Origin: Solea solea
Lineage: Eukaryota > Chordata > Actinopteri > Pleuronectiformes > Soleidae
DNA length: 64,000 nucleotides
Reading direction: 5' to 3'
Assembly (NCBI RefSeq): GCF_958295425.1
Contig: NC_081134.1
Coordinates: forward strand, 3,335,840 to 3,399,839
In this document: one piece after another, positions 47,342 through 58,559 of the stretch
Layout of the letters: each line of letters opens with the position of its first letter
Position numbering within the stretch: the first letter of the stretch is position 1
Made by a program: the position numbers and the translations under genes
The notes under the pieces: model-generated
The model's database searches: none
The model's input: the letters and a program-made list of their open reading frames with translations, nothing else
Told to the model about the DNA's origin: nothing

Positions 47342-50300
47342 CTGAGGGGAAGGGGAACAAATGGGAGCCGGTTAAGCCTCGATTTCGAGATCATCGCTGA
47401 TGTTCATAAAATTAGGTACAGACATTTGTGGTTGTCGTCGTAGGAGCAACATGAGGTTGTGGTGTTTATAAAAATCTCTGTTTTTCTCCTTCAAGCTGCT
47501 GTAGAAAGATGTATTTACTGTATATGAATATACTTATGGATAGTATACTCGTTCAAACCCTCCTGAATGATACACACCAGACCTTTTAAGTTTTTTTTAG
47601 GTTTGCCCACCAACTTAAGAAGATAACTAGTAGTTTTTGTCAGAAACAAACTTTTTAATAACTATAATTTGATTCTTACTTCACGCTACAAGCTTTTAAT
47701 TGGGGTTAAGTGAGCCTTTAGCATAGGGGTGGGTAAAAAAAATACCAATAATATACAACAACAATTCTTTGATAATGAACTATTTGCAAGACAATCATAC
47801 AGCGATACATCACGACAGATCTGTCGAACTGAAGAAAACTAAACGTCCAAAAGTTAAAAGTGCAGGATTTCTCTATTTATTCACAACATAGAGAGCAAAG
47901 TGCATCAAGACAGTGGTGAGACCAGCGATGCTGTATGGTCTAGAGACAGTGGCACTGAGGAAAAGACAGGAAGCAGAGCTGGAGGTAGCAGAGATGAAGA
48001 TGTTGAGGTTCTCTTTGGGAGTGACGAAGATGGATAGGATCAGGAATGAGTCAATCAGAGGAACAGCACATGTTAGATGTTTTGAAGATAAGGTCAGAGA
48101 GGCCAGAATGAGATGGTTTGGTCATGTACAGAGGAGGGATAGTGAGTATATTGGTAGAAGGATGCTGGGGTTGGAACTGCCAGGCAGGAGGTCTAGAGGA
48201 AGACCAAAGAGAAGGTTTATGGATGTAGTGAAAAAGGACATGAAGTTAGTTGGTGTGAGAGAGGGGGATACGGAGAACAGGGTGAGATGGAGGAGGTTGA
48301 TTCGCTGTGGCGACCCCTGAAGGGAGCAGCCGAAAGGAAAAGAAGATAGAGAGCAAAGTGCATAAAGTCTATGTATTAAACGTGGACGGAGCATCTCTTA
48401 ACGTAGCTTTCTCCACCATTATCCTGCCGTAAACTCCCTCTTCTTCAGCCAGGTTACTTCCGCCCAAGTTTCCCACTGTGAACTTTAGAGCACCTTAATT
48501 TGTAAATTCAAATATTATCGTATTGCACGAGGAAGTACAACACCAGGTCGATATTTGTGGGCCCTTACCTCAAACGTGTGATGAAAGGCTCCATAGTCGA
48601 TGTCAAAGAAACCCTCTGCCAGAGACATCATTGGGCTGAACCTGTGACCCCACATCACCTCTTCGGCTAGATAGGAGCTCCTCGCCTGGCACGTCATTCC
48701 TACACAAACACACACACACACACACAAACTGATGAGATGAGTGCATGCATTCACGATCCACAGTGTGTCGAGCAAACATTTATTTACACATCAGAGGAAA
48801 CAAACTGTGGCTCTGCATCGGACGTCAAAAGCGCCACGCCGGAAAAACTCCCGGTGATTCATTTTCAGCGGCAGTGTAACTGGCGTGCTGTCTTTCACAT
48901 GAATATTCTCTGCAGCAGAGTTATGGCTGTCAGCTCTTTCAGTTGTAACTCTCCACTGCACTCCGACTGAGGAAATCAATATTTGGAGTAGCCAACTTTC
49001 CATCGTGGAGGCGCATCATGATGAGCTCCGATGCACTGACTCTCATGCCAAACAGGGAGGAGCAGCTGACTATATTAAACGCTCGGCACGAATTTGACAG
49101 AAGCCAATAAGTGAATGAGATGAAACGGCAAGATAAACATGGAACACTGTCAGAGTTGTTGTTCAGGTGTTTAACTGTCGTGTTCACCATACGGTGCACG
49201 TGATTTTCACATTCAGTTTACGATAAATGAAAAACAGAGTTCGTGGGTGTGACTGTATGAAGTACTGACACGTTCCTACGACTGCATTTTCATTTAAAAA
49301 CAGAATTTTCAGACAAAAATGATTTGTGTTTAGAAGTGATTTGCTAAAAAGCCCAAAAATCGAGATTAAACGAGCGTTTCGGGCGCACTGAGCCCATGTA
49401 TGTGGGTCTAAACAGGAAGCTGGTCCTCCTGGATCAGGAAGTGAAAGGTAAGAACAAGGATTTATTTAATTAGCTCAACGATGGGGTGAAAAAATAAAAC
49501 GCAGGCGTGCTATTATTACTGTAACTGCCATAGTCAGTACTGTCTGGATTGCGTGCGCCCCCTGCTGGCTGTGGGGACACTGCCCACACCAACGTCCATG
49601 GAGAAAATGTGCAACTTTACATCCCAGCTCACAGCAGTTGCTGCCTCCAAATGTGTTATTTTGTGACTTCTGAGAAAACACTGATTTTCTCTATGGACTT
49701 TGGTGTGGGCAGAATGAGCAGCTTTTTAAAGCTTCTAAAGCAAATACAACACAACAACGCAGGTTTAAAAGGTCACCTGATGATTGACACCTTTTAAAGC
49801 TGGGGACAGTAACATATTTAGGTTCATAGTAATAATTCCATTATGACTTTTAGCACAATGTAAATCAAGTGACCTAAGAGAGAACAGACTTCTGTTGCTA
49901 TATAAAAAGCGACGACGCTGCACAGCGAGGGATCCTGCCGACTACAGCTTTAATTTCCCTCCTGTAAACAGATTGAAAAGACTGGTCTTTTAGTCAAGAA
50001 TTAAGTGATGAAACAAAATCCATGTCGCCCCCTGTGGTTGAACGATTTCTCTCTCCCAGATCTGTTTCCCCTCTCTGAATATGGTCTATATTTCCTCCAC
50101 AGTAACAACATCATAACTCTAAAGCACGGACCTGAGATGAAGAGCTTTAAAACAACAAGAACAAGAAGAACAAAAAAAACCTCAGACATGCTGGAAGAGA
50201 AATTTCATTTTCTAATGGATACTTTTTACTGGGTCTGGTCGCTGATGGTATTACTATCAAGTAACATCAGATATAATAGATACATGCATCTGCAAGATTA

Positions 50301-51098
50301 ATCCCCTAATGCTTATTTCTGATGTCGCAGCAAAAAGAAAAAAAAAACCTGAATTTGAAATATGCTGCGGCGAGACCGCTCTAATTTTACAGTTAAATCA
50401 AACTGCAGGGCGTCACGTCTCAATAGTGCGTTAGCGTTACCGTACGAAAACACTTCATCACATACACCCTTAATGTAATAAAAAAAATATATTGTTTGTG
50501 GTATTATGTGTGTGCAGCCTTTGGCATCATAAATTTACACAAAATAGTTTGTGTAAGCACGTATTCATTCATTCACTGCACCTACATTTCCAAACATGGA
50601 CATTTATTCCTGCTCCATTCATGTTGCTATTCGTATTTTTGGCTATTTGCATTCCTTTGTGTACTCATGTATTTTGTATATTAAGTACTCAAATGCAGGT
50701 GCTGGACCAACAAAGACTTAATTAACACCAGTACTTCTATTTTCTAAAAGGTTGTGTCTGTTTTTCTGACAACACGACTTTCTAACCATCATTTTGAGCG
50801 CAGTGACTGATTCTTTTTGTGTTTACTTAACGCAGTCCTCACCAGTGGCCTCCACCATTCCCTCCAGAATGACCACAATCTCAAAGTCCTCCTTCTCCAG
50901 CTGAGACTGAGACATGTCCCAGAACGCCGAGTGTGTGTCGATCTCGTGGGAAATCACTAGCGGCGAGACAAGGAAGAGTCGGTCATCGCCGGTCTCGAAG
51001 CCCACGCTGATGTCCGTCTGGTCCAGGGGGATGAACTCACCTGGAGGAGACGGCAAAGATGTGAGGTGAAATGCTTTTGGAGGGACATACTGTTTATA

Positions 51099-51144
<46 letters not shown>

Positions 51145-51928
51145 TTCCTCCTACTTTACAGAAATTCAGCCACATTATTCTGGTGCTGCTATAAGAGTCT
51201 GTTCAGTAATTAATGTAGGGGTGATATCTTTATTTTATTTAAGCAATCATGAGTCTTAGCTTTCTGTTGTGATGTTTCATGCCGTTTGTATAAAGGTCCA
51301 TTTATACTCCCATTTTTAACCTGTTTTACATACTTCCCTCCCCAAATCGCACTCAATGCTACTGGGTGTTTTGCTCCGGCCAGACTTCCTGGCTCCAAAT
51401 ACACTGGAAAACAACAAAATCCAACACATGGAAACAGAAATACCGTGTCGTCTGGTCCCGGCAATAGTGAAAGTAGAATTGCAGGTTTTATAACACACTC
51501 AAAAAGAGGATATATAAAAAAAGACGTGTTAAAAAGCAGCCATTTTGTAAGAAAGGACAGAACTTGGCCAATCATTAATTCGATTTTTTTTCCACCTGTG
51601 ACGCGTCAAAATGGCGGCTCCTTTGGTGAATTTCCACGTTTTACATCGTGATCAGTAGATTCGCTCACCTTCCTGAGTCTGTTTGGACTTGATGAGCTTG
51701 GCCCTCATGTTGGCTCCGACGATGTGCGAGCTGCGCAGGTCGCCAACTCTGAACATGAGGCAGAGCTTGTCGTCTCTCAGGGAGATGACGGCGTGCTTGG
51801 AGAACACCAGTGTCTCGGCTCGTTTGTTGGGCTGTGAGATCTTCACGAACATGCAGCCCACCTGGAATGTTGAGGTAGGGGGAAAAGAGAGAAGGGCGGG
51901 CAATGTGGAATAAATGTATATTTAATAA

Positions 51929-51996
<68 letters not shown>

Positions 51997-51998
51997 CA

Positions 51999-52029
<31 letters not shown>

Positions 52030-55000
52030 ATATATATTTATATATATATTTATATATATATATATATATATAATAATGCTTAGTAAAACAGCCCACCTTT
52101 CCATCAGATGCTTATATGGCATGTTTCCAGCTCACAGACATGCATAAACATGATTCTGCCCGGACATCAATGTGTGGATTAATCCTCATCAAAGGAGTGC
52201 TTATGTGGCGCAAAAAGTCCAGCCGCATTAGCATATTTGTTTTCAGATGGAACACCATCTGCACGGAATTAGTGTCATTTTGTCTGCGTGGCATTCAGGC
52301 ATTCTCTCTTCTCACATGTTAAAAAAAAAATGGATACATTCTATTTTTTTTATTTTAAATGTCTCTAAAACTGTAGAGTAAAAACGTCTGACTTCCAGTA
52401 TGCGAGTAGTCATAGATGTTCTGAGCACAACACTATCAGTCTTTTCCAGAACCTGTGGAAATTTTAGTTTTTATTATATCTCAATAATGATTATTCATTA
52501 TTTTCCATGAAAAAGTGCTCATATGAGACCTTTAATTTGAAATTCTTCTAAAACTACAATAAAAACGTCCGATTTCCTGTATGCTAATAGTCATAGATGT
52601 CCTGAACACAACTTTATCAGTCTTTTGATTCAATTAAAAGTGTGCTAAAATGAGACTTTTAATTAGAAATTTATCTAAAACTGTACAGTAAAAACATCTT
52701 ATTCCCAATATGCTAGTCATATCACAACTCATAGCACAACTTTATCAGTATTTTCCAGAACTTATGGGGACTCGTGTTTTTATTACATCTAAAAGTTGAG
52801 AATTGATTTTTTGCGATTTAAAAAAGTGTTAATATGAGACTTTGTTTAAAAAGTACCAATCTGGGACTTTTAATTTGAGATTTCTCAAAAACTGAATTGT
52901 AAAAGTCATAGTCATAGATGTCCTGAATACAACCAAGTCAGTCTTTTCCAGAACAGACATTCTGTTTTTATTACATCTCAAATTTGAGAGTTAAAAAGTG
53001 CTAATGTGAGACTTTTAACTTGAAATTTCTCTAAAATTGAACTGTAAAAATGTCTGATTTCCAGTACGCTAGTAGTACAACAAAAAGTTGTGGGATTTTT
53101 GTTCAAATTCTATGAAATATATCATTATTGTGACACACCGTGGTAAAGTTCTAAGCTCATATCATACCCCCTATGTTCCCAGCTCGCCTCGCCACAATGC
53201 CTGATAACGGAATTGGTAGAGTACCACAAAACTTTTTCCACAATAAAACATTAAATCAATACTCTGTAAGTACGTCAGTTTTCACTATTGCTGACCAAAA
53301 ACATCATTTCTCCATCTGTCACTCGTTCTACGTGCTCACCATGAACGCGTTGACCATTGATCCCAGTATGGCTTGCAGCAGCAGCAGCATCGTGCCCACT
53401 GGACACTGGTCAGTAATGACACGGTGGCCGTAGCCAATGGTCGTCTCCGTCTCGATGGAGAAGAGGAAGGCGGAGATGAAGCCGTTGACGTTGTTGACGC
53501 ACGGCGTCCACGTCTCGTCCTCCAGATGGTCCAGATCGCCCCTTGGGAAGGGAAAAAAAAGTCGCAGAATGTGAGAGAAAGGGAGGGAAGGAGGGAGGGG
53601 TGGGTGACAGCGTGGGTGTTATTATGTCAAAAAATAGATAGAGAGTGAGAAGATTTATATTTTTAGAAAGGAGGTGCGGAAATATACTGTGTGTGTGCTG
53701 AGACGCCTCAAAGCTGCCTTTTATTTACCGTCTCCTTAGAGCTGTGCTTTTATACTTCCCATCTCCTCTAATGAGTAATCTCATTCATCCTGTTTAAGCA
53801 CACCAGGTAATCTAACAGCTAATCTGTCACTTTCCCCAGTGATGCAGTGTAAACCTACATCCTCCCATCACACGTCATGACACACGGCCTCTTCACATTT
53901 CCGCCGGTTAAGCCCCAGACCGTTGAGCGTGTGCCGAATCTTCCTTCTCTTCCCAAACTCTACCCACTGTACACTGTGCTAATGTGCCTGATTAACACAG
54001 ATTCAGCCACACAGGACAGGATCAGGCTAATTAATGAGAGTGGTGTTAGGCATTTTATATAATCTATGACCCGCGTTGGTGACCAAAGGAAGTGCAGCAG
54101 TGACATCGCTCTGGCACCACTTAAGGTGGCCCCCGTAATCGATATGCAAAAGGTCGCAATTTTTACGAGACGAACACGTTAGCTAATTGGAGTGGGGATC
54201 CAGCAGACACGTCTAGTGTAGAGGAAGAGCGTCATGATGAAATACAGTGTAATATTAATACTGCTTTGTCATCTGCCTGTCTAAATAACAAATGGGGGTA
54301 TTTTTTCTTTCCGCTGTTGCCGCAGAAATGTCCCACACGCAGCATCCACTCCCTTCTGAGCCATGAAAAAATGATTTTTGATCATTTATTTAAAGGTTAA
54401 ATTAAGAAGAATAGGATTAGTTTGGTAGAAGAAAATTGAAACCCACTGCACATGTTTCTGTTTAATGTTTTATACAGGGTGCTTGCCCTTTTCCCCCTCA
54501 AATAAAAATTCCAGACTTTTTCCAAAATAGGAAAAAAACAAACATTTTAAAACCTTGACTTTCTGTAGTTTGATATGTGAATGAATGAACGATGAACACA
54601 GAATCCGCAGTAAATGATGTTTTACTGACAAAAACACTTTCAAAACATCACAAAGGTGCACACATTTCTTCATCTATTACGTATTTTTAAAATGCTTTTG
54701 TGAATTTTGTAAAGACTCTGTTTTCTGTTTTCAAGACTTTCACACAAAATTCACAGTCTAGAAAACAGCGTTTCATGATTCCGTACCAAAGGTGGTTCAT
54801 TTTTAGAACGCTGAACTCTCTAGTTCATCGTTATGAGCATGAACTGAACTTGTTTTTCAGTGTAAACAGGCAACACGCTACAATAACTCTATTATTTATT
54901 TTCAAAATAGATTAATCTGTTGATTATTTTCTCGATTAATCAATAGGTGTTTGGTCCAAAAACCGAAATTGTTCCGTTTTAATGGATTTCTTTCTTATAT

Positions 55001-57337
55001 GGAGCAAAGAAAGCAGGAAAATTCACATTTAAGAAGCTTAAAAATCAAGTTAATGAAAAAAAAAGTGATCCTTTGCACACGAGTCTTACCTGCAGTAAGC
55101 TATGAGGTACCAGATGGCGCCGAAGAAGAGCCACGTGACAGCGTAGGCCATGACGAAGACAAACAGCGAGCAGCGCCAGTTGAGGTCCACCAGTGTGGTG
55201 AAGATGTCCGTCAGGTAGCGGTACGTCTCCCGCATGTTGCCGTGCTGCACGTTGCATCGGCCATTTTTCTCCACATAGCGCTGCCTCTTGCGGCGCCGAG
55301 TCCGGCCTGTGGGGGTCACGGGGTCGCATGTGAAACGAGGGAGGGGATAAGTTTGAATTAGTGACGCGTCACACCTGCATGAATCTGCGGGAGAATCCTT
55401 CAAAGAGCCCCTTTAAGAAAACTTCAAAAACCTAAACACAAAGCTGCCTTTCTCAACTTTGTTTTCCTTTGAAGTTGAGACCGCACGAAGGCACGCGGGG
55501 AGATGTAAGATAAACACAGGGAGGTGATCTACACAGAGCAAATGCTCCGGGAAAGAACAAAGGACGAGAGAAATGAAAAGAGACAGGAGAGGAAATGAGA
55601 GCAGATGAAGTGCAACAGGACATCAAACACTGGAAAAAGTAAAGCTGCAACATTGGGCTACAGATACTCGACAACCCTGAGGGCAACTGCTGATGATTTA
55701 TTGTCTCTCTGACTGTGGGTGCACCCAGCCAAAACTGAGATTATAACACGGGGGGAAAGGAATCTATTCTGGTGTTTTGTCTCTTACGCTGACAACAGCG
55801 CTGGGTATCCTGAAGTGGTCAAATAAATCAATATCAAAGCGTGTGAGGCATCACCCGTGAGAAGTCATTTAAATGAAGTGCTATAAATAAAATTCATTAA
55901 TAATATATTTATCTCCACTGTGGGAAGCCCAAGCAGAAAGAGAACTTGGCTGCTTGGTTGCTGGTTTGAGTCCCTGCCAGGTCAAGGGCTGTGTCGGTCA
56001 GGGTTGTGTCAGGAAGGGCATCAAAATAATCTCTGCCTTATGTTATATGCAGATCATCTGCTGTGGCAGAGGGTAAGACGCCCCAAAAGACAACTTGTAA
56101 GAGCCGCTTCGCCGATGGCGTCCACTTTTATTGATCTTTATTTTGATTGATTGATTTGTTCTTTCAGAGAAGATCAGGACATGAATGTTTGAGGGATGAG
56201 ATTCACAACTACAGCGCAGCAGATGTGTGTGTGTGTACTTACTGTATATATGTTACATCTTAAGCACCTTTTCTGCCATAAACACTGACCTTGTCAGGAC
56301 CAGTGGCCCTCATGGAGACCAGAACCTGGTTCTAATGATGCAGAACCTTATTTCTGAAGCTGAGTTTTTAGTTTAGTTTAGTTTAGACCCAAGCTGGTAA
56401 CCCTCATGTGGAGGATATAGTGGTAGAAGATGGATAGATGGTTGATTTTAGGACTAAGACTTTAATTGTGGTAAGGTTAGGGTTAGTGTTGTGTCCGATA
56501 CTGATATCACAAACTCGATAATAGCCCTATACAGTCATTTTAGACCATTTATGAACGTATGAAGCTATTAACAACCCATTTGTGCGGAGTCATTTCAAAG
56601 ACATCGTACTTCAGCTGTGTAACAAATAGTGTGGTGATAAACAGCCCAAATATGACTCAGCTAAAATGCATTTGCTGATTCTTATTTACACTTTTACAGT
56701 CTGTGCATAGTGAAGCATGCGATATATATGATTTTTGTATAGGATTTTAACCCAGACGTAGGAAAATAAAACATCCGGTTTACTTTTCAGAATAAAACAT
56801 CCCGTGTTGACACCACATCGTATTTCACTTTACTACATCACAGGAAGAATCCTTGAAAGCTTGTGTTCCTGTTTCTTAAGGTTAGGGATAAAACTTTGTT
56901 ATGTGTGAGAGAGATAATAATACCTCAGATCCACTTTTCTGTTCCCAATAATTACACAAGTCTTTCAGAATGAAATTAAGGAAATTAAACAATGCAGTGA
57001 AGCCGTCAAAGACAGGAGATGACATCCAGCATCACTCACCCCACCCGAATCGCCCACGCTCCTTCTCCGCCCCCTGGGTCTTCTTCCTGGGCTGATTGGC
57101 ATTGGCCTCCCGCTCAGCCAGCTTGGCCTGGAACGACCTGTTGACCTTGGCCAAGGGCGGAGGGGATGGCGCCGTCTCCGTGGTGACGACGTGGCCCAGT
57201 TCCTCCGATAGGTTGAAGACTCCCGCGGAGGCCGTGGCCTCGGTGGCCACCTCCACATCTTCGCCGTCAACCTTCTCCTCCACGGGGAGCGAGAGGGAGT
57301 CGGGGCGGGAGGGGAAGACCGAGTTCTCCAGCGCCAT
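47075..57337 (-). CDS. kcnj9: kcnj9-like G-protein-gated inward rectifier K+ channel (GIRK3 type), complete, seven coding exons
   Basis: GIRK channels are tetrameric plasma-membrane K+ channels opened by G-beta-gamma and PIP2. Exons are 57337-57040, 55306-55090, 53541-53340, 51861-51669, 51040-50843, 48699-48569 and 47341-47075. All junctions are GT-AG and in phase, giving 501 residues. About 107 N-terminal residues precede [18 protein letters not shown]1 is about 146-169; the pore helix has [13 protein letters not shown] (selectivity filter 206-210); TM2 is about 222-243 with Asn236 at the rectification position, as in GIRK2-4. The cytoplasmic part has [12 protein letters not shown] (PIP2 region) and GDLR (Asp280, the Na+ site). 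[10 protein letters not shown] and CSAREL...[10 protein letters not shown] are closest to mammalian KCNJ9, including the YWSI lysosomal-sorting motif. GIRK3 normally forms heteromers with GIRK1 or GIRK2. Oddities are the many introns, the long N-terminus and a C-terminus ending SESEA instead of ESKV. A diverged GIRK paralogue is the alternative. Confidence 0.93.
47342..48568. other. kcnj9 intron 6, carrying a LINE insertion
   Basis: 1.2 kb; about a third is the RTE-like insertion at 47906-48345. The rest is AT-rich. Confidence 0.7.
47906..48345 (+). mobile_element. 5'-truncated RTE-type LINE insertion with 18-bp target duplication
   Basis: One open frame (47913-48320, 135 codons) runs to a natural stop. 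It reads [20 protein letters not shown], then [29 protein letters not shown] and [20 protein letters not shown]. This is the C-terminal end of an RTE-clade reverse-transcriptase ORF. The element ends in TGTGGCGACCCCTGAAGGG and a short A/G-rich tail. The 18-bp sequence ATAGAGAGCAAAGTGCAT is identical at 47888-47905 and 48346-48363. It is inserted antisense to kcnj9. It codes for no complete protein. Confidence 0.85.
48569..48699 (-). CDS. kcnj9: kcnj9 coding exon 6
   Basis: The acceptor TTTGTGTAG lies above 48699 behind a TG-rich tract, and the donor GTAAGG at 48563-48568. It encodes [20 protein letters not shown] through HHTFE, the cytoplasmic beta-sheet core conserved in all GIRKs. Confidence 0.95.
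48700..50842. other. kcnj9 intron 5
   Basis: 2.1 kb, a TG/CA stretch at its 3' end (48703-48727), otherwise unique-looking. No gene was seen. Confidence 0.6.
50843..51040 (-). CDS. kcnj9: kcnj9 coding exon 5
   Basis: The acceptor CCGTCTCCTCCAG lies above 51040 and the donor GTGAGG at 50837-50842. It encodes [35 protein letters not shown] and [13 protein letters not shown]. Confidence 0.95.
51041..51668. other. kcnj9 intron 4 with a (TA)n array
   Basis: Contains alternating TA at 51101-51142. The remainder is unique DNA. Confidence 0.7.
51669..51861 (-). CDS. kcnj9: kcnj9 coding exon 4
   Basis: The acceptor CTCAACATTCCAG lies above 51861 and the donor GTGAGC at 51663-51668. It encodes [18 protein letters not shown] (end of TM2 and the PIP2 region) through [13 protein letters not shown] arrays flank the exon on both sides. 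Confidence 0.95.
51928..52074. repeat. long (TA)n-rich array in kcnj9 intron 3
   Basis: About 145 bases of alternating TA with TACA/TAAA interruptions. It generates spurious Tyr-Ile open frames on both strands. Confidence 0.9.
52365..53072. repeat. tandem array of about five variable-length units in kcnj9 intron 3
   Basis: The motif AAAACTG(T/A)A..GTAAAAA(C/T)GTCT..TTCC.GTATGCTAGTAGTCATAGATG recurs at about 52369, 52550, 52677, 52888 and 53034. Between the motifs are shared stretches such as TTATCAGTCTTTTCCAGAAC, TTTTTATTACATCTCAA and AGTGCTAATATGAGACTTTTAA. Spacing is 127-211 bases, so units have gained and lost parts. Confidence 0.8.
53340..53541 (-). CDS. kcnj9: kcnj9 coding exon 3 (pore)
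   Basis: The acceptor TTTTCCCTTCCCAAG lies above 53541 and the donor GTGAGC at 53334-53339. It encodes the extracellular loop with Cys, the pore helix, the TIGYG selectivity filter and most of TM2 ([16 protein letters not shown]). Confidence 0.96.
53542..55089. other. kcnj9 intron 2
   Basis: 1.5 kb. A MITE fragment occupies about 54905-55050. The rest is unique-looking. Confidence 0.6.
54905..55050 (+). mobile_element. MITE fragment of the TAGAGCTG family
   Basis: AATAGATTAATCTGTTGATT, TTTTCTCGATTAATCAAT and ATATGGAGCAAAGAAAGCAG match the family in order. The middle is shortened. Confidence 0.6.
55090..55306 (-). CDS. kcnj9: kcnj9 coding exon 2 (TM1)
   Basis: The acceptor GTGACCCCCACAG lies above 55306 and the donor GTAAGA at 55084-55089. 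It encodes [20 protein letters not shown], then the slide helix [12 protein letters not shown] and TM1 ([20 protein letters not shown]). Confidence 0.96.
55307..57039. other. kcnj9 intron 1
   Basis: 1.7 kb, including a SINE (about 55918-56130). No gene was seen. Confidence 0.6.
55918..56130 (+). mobile_element. tRNA-derived SINE with an RTE-like tail
   Basis: A box-B-like GGTTTGAGTCCC near 55965 is followed by GTGTCAGGAAGGGCATCAAA and ATATGCAGATCATCTGCTGT. The last part resembles the 3' end of the RTE-type LINE in this window (TGTGGCGACCCC), as expected if it is mobilised by that LINE. Confidence 0.65.
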
Positions 57338-57447
57338 CGACTGTGCGTGTGTGTGTGTCGACCGTGTTAGCGTGTTGTCAGTGTCCTCCCTATGGCAGAC
57401 TCAGTCCACTGGCTTTTGATTGGACCATTTGTTTGCTTGATCGCCGC
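57040..57447 (-). CDS. kcnj9: kcnj9 first coding exon (ATG at 57335-57337) with 5' UTR
   Basis: The acceptor TCTCTCTTTGTCCAG lies above 57447; about 110 bases of 5' UTR follow; ATG opens [20 protein letters not shown]; donor GTGAGT at 57034-57039. The roughly 100 residues are acidic then basic and resemble no other GIRK N-terminus I know. The reading phase into exon 2 (G|GC) supports it as genuine coding sequence, but no downstream Met before the conserved core offers an obvious alternative start. Confidence 0.8.
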
Positions 57448-58487
57448 CTGGACAAAGAGAGAAGACAGTGGTCACATAAATTCACCGGCTGATTCACAGC
57501 ATTTCTTAAAAATAAAACACAAACACGTCGGTACATTTCATTGGCTGCTTTTGTCCCTTTAACTCGAGCAAATGTTGCTTATCGTGCAGATTCCCGTTTC
57601 AACTCTTCACATCATGAAGGAGATTCACTGCACTGAGGCGGATCACTGATCGTTTTGTTAGAATTAGATGTTACGAGGGCAGAATAAACGTGGGATTTTA
57701 ATCATGGGGTGAATGGAACTACATAATATACACAGGGTTCTAGCTATGGCGAGGGAGAGTAGCGACCAAGCAGGGGGGTCGGTGTGGAATGAAATGGGTT
57801 GTAATGACATATTTAAAGTTATTCAAACAAATAAAAAGGAATAGGTGAGGTATAATCTGCCAAATATTAGCCTCATGAATGAAACCAAGCGATTGGGACA
57901 TTGGAGCGCCTTTGTCCTGCTCGCTCGTGGTGGAAACTTAGAGCGGGTGATGTTACATGCTGCTAATGTTGTGAGTTTTGTGGCTGTGCACAATCTATAG
58001 CAAGAATTTCGATGTTGATACGAGTAAAAATGTGAGGAAGTATACCGTCCGCAATGGTCCTCAATTTTGCGTGTCGGCCGCAAATCATAGCCTAACGGGC
58101 TACATTGTGCATCGTGATCATAAAATCTCACAATACTGATGAATTTCTATTCACGGGATAATTCTGAATGGATACATTATTATCTAGTATTTCATGACAG
58201 TGGCTTTGTAAATGCTGTGTAGCTTGCCAGCGTACAGTCCCAGTGACCACAAGGTGGAGCCTGGATCTTTCCACTCCTTCAATGACCTCCTAATCTCTTA
58301 ACAAATCATGTGTGTCTTTTAAGATTCTATCCAACAGTCGTATGTTTTTGTAACACTACAACATTTTTCAACACTTCCAGTGACAGCAATAGGGACTATA
58401 ATCTGTTATGTATAAAAATTGAATAAAGATATGAAAGAAAGCTCTAGACACAAGCTCACAGGACACAAGACAATAATCTAACATATC

Positions 58488-58490
58488 ACA

Positions 58491-58524
<34 letters not shown>

Positions 58525-58530
58525 CATATA
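58488..58530. repeat. (TA)n microsatellite
   Basis: Alternating TA with two CA interruptions. Confidence 0.9.
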
Positions 58531-58559
58531 ATATTGCAATAAAAAATTGAGAGCCACAT

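Noticed and set aside
51922..52147. Tyr/Ile-rich ORFs in kcnj9 intron 3
   Set aside because: They are the translation of the TA array.
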